Assembly (NCBI GenBank): GCA_947450405.1
Contig: CANFVI010000059.1
Span: forward strand, 1-9,779
Length of the DNA stretch: 9,779 nucleotides
Direction: 5' to 3'
Source of the DNA: Flavobacteriales bacterium
GTDB taxonomy: Bacteria; Bacteroidota; Bacteroidia; NS11-12g; UBA955
Shown here piece after piece: positions 7,628 to 9,779 of the stretch. The notes beneath the pieces were generated by a model. That model searched no databases. It was not told the origin of the DNA and worked only from the letters and a program-made list of their open reading frames with translations. The number at the start of each line of letters is the position of its first letter. Within the stretch, counting starts at the first letter, position 1. The position numbers and the translations under genes are program-made.

Positions 7628-7807
7628 TTACTTTCTCACCAAGTTCATTTGCATAGTCATTGCCATCACATTTTGTTGGATGAGGGCAAGCGTTGTGCGG
7701 AATTGAGGATTTTGTTTCAACCAATCCTCTAACTTACTTAATTCTTCGGGTTCCATTAATCCGGCTGCGTATTTAGTAAGAATATTTGACTCTAATTGTT
7801 CTTTCAT
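7628..7807 (-). CDS. Small anti-sigma N-terminal-like protein upstream of FecR
   Basis: This is a predicted 59-residue soluble protein starting MKEQLESNILTKYAAGLMEP. The pattern I-L-x-x-Y-x-x-G-L-x-x-P-E-E...L-x-x-W-L-x-x-N-P-x-x-R resembles the first helices of Bacteroidota anti-sigma factors, either FecR N-termini or RskA-like ones, which clasp an ECF sigma factor. I chose the ATG at 7807 because AAGGA lies eight bases before it and because the homology-like part begins there. The frame is also open to an ATG at 7849, adding 14 hydrophobic or basic residues (MVMRLLYLLARNTP); the ATG at 7843 in that stretch follows a GGGGG run, so the longer forms remain possible. The stop is four bases before the FecR start, so the two are almost certainly co-transcribed and translationally coupled. 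It has no membrane segment. Function is inferred, not established. Confidence 0.68.
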   Translation of the reverse strand: MKEQLESNILTKYAAGLMEPEELSKLEDWLKQNPQFRTTLALIQQNVMAMTMQMNLVRK

Positions 7808-7932
7808 GGGAGTATTCCTTGCGAGTAAGTACAACAAACGCATAACCATCCCCCAAAAAATAATTAAAAAACATTGAAAAAGTTTTGAATAGTTCTATAA
7901 CTAATATAAAGTCAATAGAATATGTATTAATT

Positions 7933-8931
7933 TTATTTTCGAAATTTGTAAATATCTTCAATGATTTTCACCACCGCCATGCCGTCTGTTACTTTTGTGT
8001 GGGGCGAAGAGGTGTTATTTAAAGTTTCAATTACATTTTGAATTACAAATGGATGATTTGATGCGCTTCCTTGATAATTTCCATAATTATTTGGAGGATT
8101 ACTTTTTTCTAAAGTTGGCATTTGATAATTTTTGATATTGCAATAACTAATTTCATTCATGTACTGACCACCTAGTTTTACTGTTCCATTTTCGCCAATG
8201 ATTGAAATGCTACTTTCGAAATTTGTATCAAAAACTGATGTAGAATAATTGATACTTCCTACGCCTCCAGAATTAATTGAAAATGTAACAATACCGCTAT
8301 CTTCAAATTCGGTAGAATGGGAATGGTTGAAATTTTCAAACTGAGCGTAGTTAATGTTTATTTCCCCAAATATCCAATACAACAAATCAATAAAATGAGA
8401 AAATTGAGTAAATAAGGGTCCACCATCTAAGATCATATTCCCATGCCAATGATTTGGCGTATAGTATCTATCATCGCGATTCCAAAAACAATTAATTTGT
8501 ATTGAAAATATTTTGCCAATAGTTTTTGAAAGAATTAAATTTTTCAGCCATTGACTGGGTGGAGAAAATCGATTTTGCATTACACAAAAAACAAATTTGT
8601 TGTTTTTGATAGAAGCAATTTCAATTTCTTTAGAATCATTTGTAGATAAAGCCATTGGTTTTTCTATCACAACATGTTTATTTGCATTTAAACATTGTAT
8701 TGCTTGTTGTGCGTGCAATCCGTTTGGAGTACAAATATTTACTACATCTATATGTTTGTTTGACAATAAATTATCAATAGTTACATGGTTTATAAAATTC
8801 TCATATTTTAAATCCGAATTAATGTCGGCTATGGCAATTAACGCTGCATTAGGGTTATTAGAGATATGCATGCAGTGTTTCTGGCCAATATGACCTAAAC
8901 CCAAAACTGCGAAACCAATTTTATTTGACAT
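7933..8931 (-). CDS. Gfo/Idh/MocA-family NAD(P)-dependent oxidoreductase, probably sugar-nucleotide linked
   Basis: This is a complete 332-residue protein of the usual family length. The N-terminal Rossmann fold has GLGHIG (11-16), the acidic end of strand 2 (AIADINSD, 33-40), VVNICTPNGLH (63-73) and the signature EKPMAL (90-95) with catalytic-type Lys91. The C-terminal alpha/beta domain has LDGGPLFTQFSHFIDLLYW (168-186), with His179 and Asp182 in the HxxD motif. This version of the motif recalls WbpB/WlbA-type UDP-sugar 3-dehydrogenases, but closely related enzymes act on inositols and other sugars, so the substrate is open. No glycan biosynthesis partner genes lie nearby. The protein is strikingly rich in Asn (41 of 332) and Ile (38 of 332), unlike neighbouring housekeeping genes such as fabD, which may mark a different origin. 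It starts with ATG and has no Shine-Dalgarno site; no clear terminator follows. Confidence 0.92.
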   Translation of the reverse strand: MSNKIGFAVLGLGHIGQKHCMHISNNPNAALIAIADINSDLKYENFINHVTIDNLLSNKHIDVVNICTPNGLHAQQAIQCLNANKHVVIEKPMALSTNDSKEIEIASIKNNKFVFCVMQNRFSPPSQWLKNLILSKTIGKIFSIQINCFWNRDDRYYTPNHWHGNMILDGGPLFTQFSHFIDLLYWIFGEININYAQFENFNHSHSTEFEDSGIVTFSINSGGVGSINYSTSVFDTNFESSISIIGENGTVKLGGQYMNEISYCNIKNYQMPTLEKSNPPNNYGNYQGSASNHPFVIQNVIETLNNTSSPHTKVTDGMAVVKIIEDIYKFRK

Positions 8932-9005
8932 TGAAGAATTTTAGAACGGCAAAAATGCGAAACATATTCTGATTTACCATTTATTTTTTTATTCTGTGAT
9001 TTGAT

Positions 9006-9037
9006 TTTGATTATTCAAAGAATAGTTGCAAAATTTG
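9006..9037 (+). promoter_or_regulatory. Candidate promoter of tdh
   Basis: TTTG at 9006-9009 is separated by exactly 20 bases from AAAATTTG at 9030-9037. That is one base away from the Bacteroidota -7 box TAnnTTTG, at the expected spacing. Thirteen bases remain to the ATG. A 13-bp palindrome overlaps the -7 region. Confidence 0.4.
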
Positions 9038-9039
9038 CA
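9027..9039. promoter_or_regulatory. Palindrome at the tdh promoter, candidate operator
   Basis: TGCAAA and TTTGCA form a perfect inverted repeat around a single central A. It lies 12 bases before the tdh start codon, on top of the candidate -7 box, in the 119-base gap between two divergent genes. The position suits a repressor site, but the palindrome is short and AT-rich. Confidence 0.35.
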
Positions 9040-9050
9040 GTTATAAAATT

Positions 9051-9779
9051 ATGAGTACGGAAAAAATATTGGTAATAGGGTCGTGTGGTCAACTAGGAAC
9101 GGAATTGGTTGAAGCTTTGCGTGGAATTTATGGAGATTCGAACGTAATTGCTTCTGATGTAAAGGTTTCTGATAATCCTGTTTTTGAGGCGGGTCCATTT
9201 GAGACTTTAGATATTTTAGATGAAAAGTCTTTCCGTGAAATAATTGAAAAATATAAACCAACCCAAGTCTATCATTTGGCTGCTTTATTAAGTGCAACTG
9301 CTGAAAAATTCCCTGAATTTGGATGGGAGTTAAACATGGATGGTTTATTCAATGTGCTGAATGCTGCCAGAGATATGGGCATTATTAAAAGAGTTTATTG
9401 GCCGAGCAGTATTGCTGCATTTGGGCCAAATACGCCTCGTTTTAATACACCTCAATTTGGGCCAATGGATCCAACAACGGTTTATGGTATCAGTAAACTC
9501 TCTGGTGAATTATATGCACAGTATTACTACAATCGTTGGGGTGTAGATACAAGAAGTTTAAGATATCCTGGTTTAATTGGATATAAATCAGCACCAGGTG
9601 GTGGAACCACAGATTATGCTGTTTCTATATATCATGATGCGCTACAAACCAAAACACATGAGTGTTTCTTGAAAGAAGGAACGGTATTGCCAATGCTTTA
9701 CATGCCAGATGCTTTAAAAGCAACTTTAGATATTATGCATGCGCCTGCTGAACAAATAAAAATTAGAAGTAGTTATAAT
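9051..9779 (+). CDS. tdh: SDR-type L-threonine 3-dehydrogenase (3'-truncated by window edge)
   Basis: This enzyme oxidises L-threonine to 2-amino-3-oxobutyrate with NAD+, the first step of threonine breakdown to glycine and acetyl-CoA, usually followed by 2-amino-3-ketobutyrate CoA ligase (Kbl). It is the short-chain (epimerase-like) form, not the zinc-dependent MDR form. The 243 codons present show the Rossmann motif GSCGQLG (10-16), YHLAALLSA (74-82), the SS pair (119-120), FGPNTPRFNTP (124-134), catalytic YGISK (Tyr145, Lys149), RYPGLIGYK (171-179) and PGGGTTDYAV (182-191). The last two blocks are highly typical of SDR-type TDH. Known members are about 310-320 residues, so roughly 70-80 C-terminal residues lie beyond the window. 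The frame is open to the last base. The ATG at 9051 sits just before the nucleotide-binding strand, so the start is secure. Confidence 0.94.
   Translation, partial: MSTEKILVIGSCGQLGTELVEALRGIYGDSNVIASDVKVSDNPVFEAGPFETLDILDEKSFREIIEKYKPTQVYHLAALLSATAEKFPEFGWELNMDGLFNVLNAARDMGIIKRVYWPSSIAAFGPNTPRFNTPQFGPMDPTTVYGISKLSGELYAQYYYNRWGVDTRSLRYPGLIGYKSAPGGGTTDYAVSIYHDALQTKTHECFLKEGTVLPMLYMPDALKATLDIMHAPAEQIKIRSSYN

Noticed and set aside
7886..7915. TTGACT-18-TATTCA on the minus strand as a promoter for the small gene and FecR
   Set aside because: It resembles a proteobacterial sigma-70 promoter only weakly at -10 and does not match the Bacteroidota TAnnTTTG pattern, so I do not list it.
7773..7961. 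62-residue minus-strand frame overlapping the small anti-sigma-like gene and the end of the oxidoreductase gene
   Set aside because: It overlaps two better-supported genes; its F/I/K/Y-rich translation looks like chance coding from AT-rich DNA, and it shows no ECF sigma factor motif, which I looked for specifically.
8597..8893. 98-residue plus-strand frame antisense to the oxidoreductase
   Set aside because: It is the complement of the Rossmann-fold coding region, with no domain or ribosome-binding signal of its own.
9049..9546. Short frames overlapping the tdh gene (minus 9049-9297 and plus 9361-9546)
   Set aside because: The long plus-strand frame from 9051 gives a near-complete SDR-type threonine dehydrogenase with catalytic YGISK, so these are shadows.

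Overview
The window looks like chromosomal DNA of a Bacteroidota bacterium (gliding, type IX secretion lineages such as Flavobacteriia, Sphingobacteriia or Chitinophagia). The grounds are: an AT-rich sequence; mostly A/T-rich leaders without Shine-Dalgarno sites; several boxes matching or nearly matching the Bacteroidota promoter element TAnnTTTG; a FecR/DUF4974-type anti-sigma protein; and a large secreted protein ending in a gliding-motility/T9SS type B sorting domain. I see no tRNA, rRNA, CRISPR array, insertion sequence or phage gene.

Layout, left to right. (1) 1-1752 (+): 3' part of a Uup-type ABC-F ATPase, open at the left edge, ending in a strong terminator shared with the convergent next gene. 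(2) 1822-2367 (-): a cytoplasmic YceI-family lipocalin-like protein. (3) 2517-3401 (+): fabD, malonyl-CoA:ACP transacylase, divergent from the YceI gene. (4) 3502-6558 (-): a 1018-residue exported protein with signal peptide, N-terminal DUF7948-like region, about seven SBBP (beta-propeller) repeats, two PKD domains and a T9SS type B C-terminal domain. (5) 6757-7623 (-): a FecR-family transmembrane anti-sigma regulator with its own terminator, preceded four bases upstream by (6) 7628-7807 (-), a 59-residue protein resembling the N-terminal part of anti-sigma factors. (7) 7933-8931 (-): a Gfo/Idh/MocA oxidoreductase, probably acting on a sugar nucleotide. (8) 9051-9779 (+): the 5' two-thirds or more of an SDR-type L-threonine 3-dehydrogenase, open at the right edge.

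Most genes are single transcription units of core metabolism or translation (uup, fabD, tdh). The one clear functional unit is the small protein plus FecR pair. It lacks the adjacent ECF sigma factor and TonB receptor that usually accompany FecR, and its anti-sigma region appears divided between two reading frames. No wholly new system is demonstrated. That split anti-sigma locus, and its possible link to the secreted propeller protein encoded just downstream, is the part most worth a second look.
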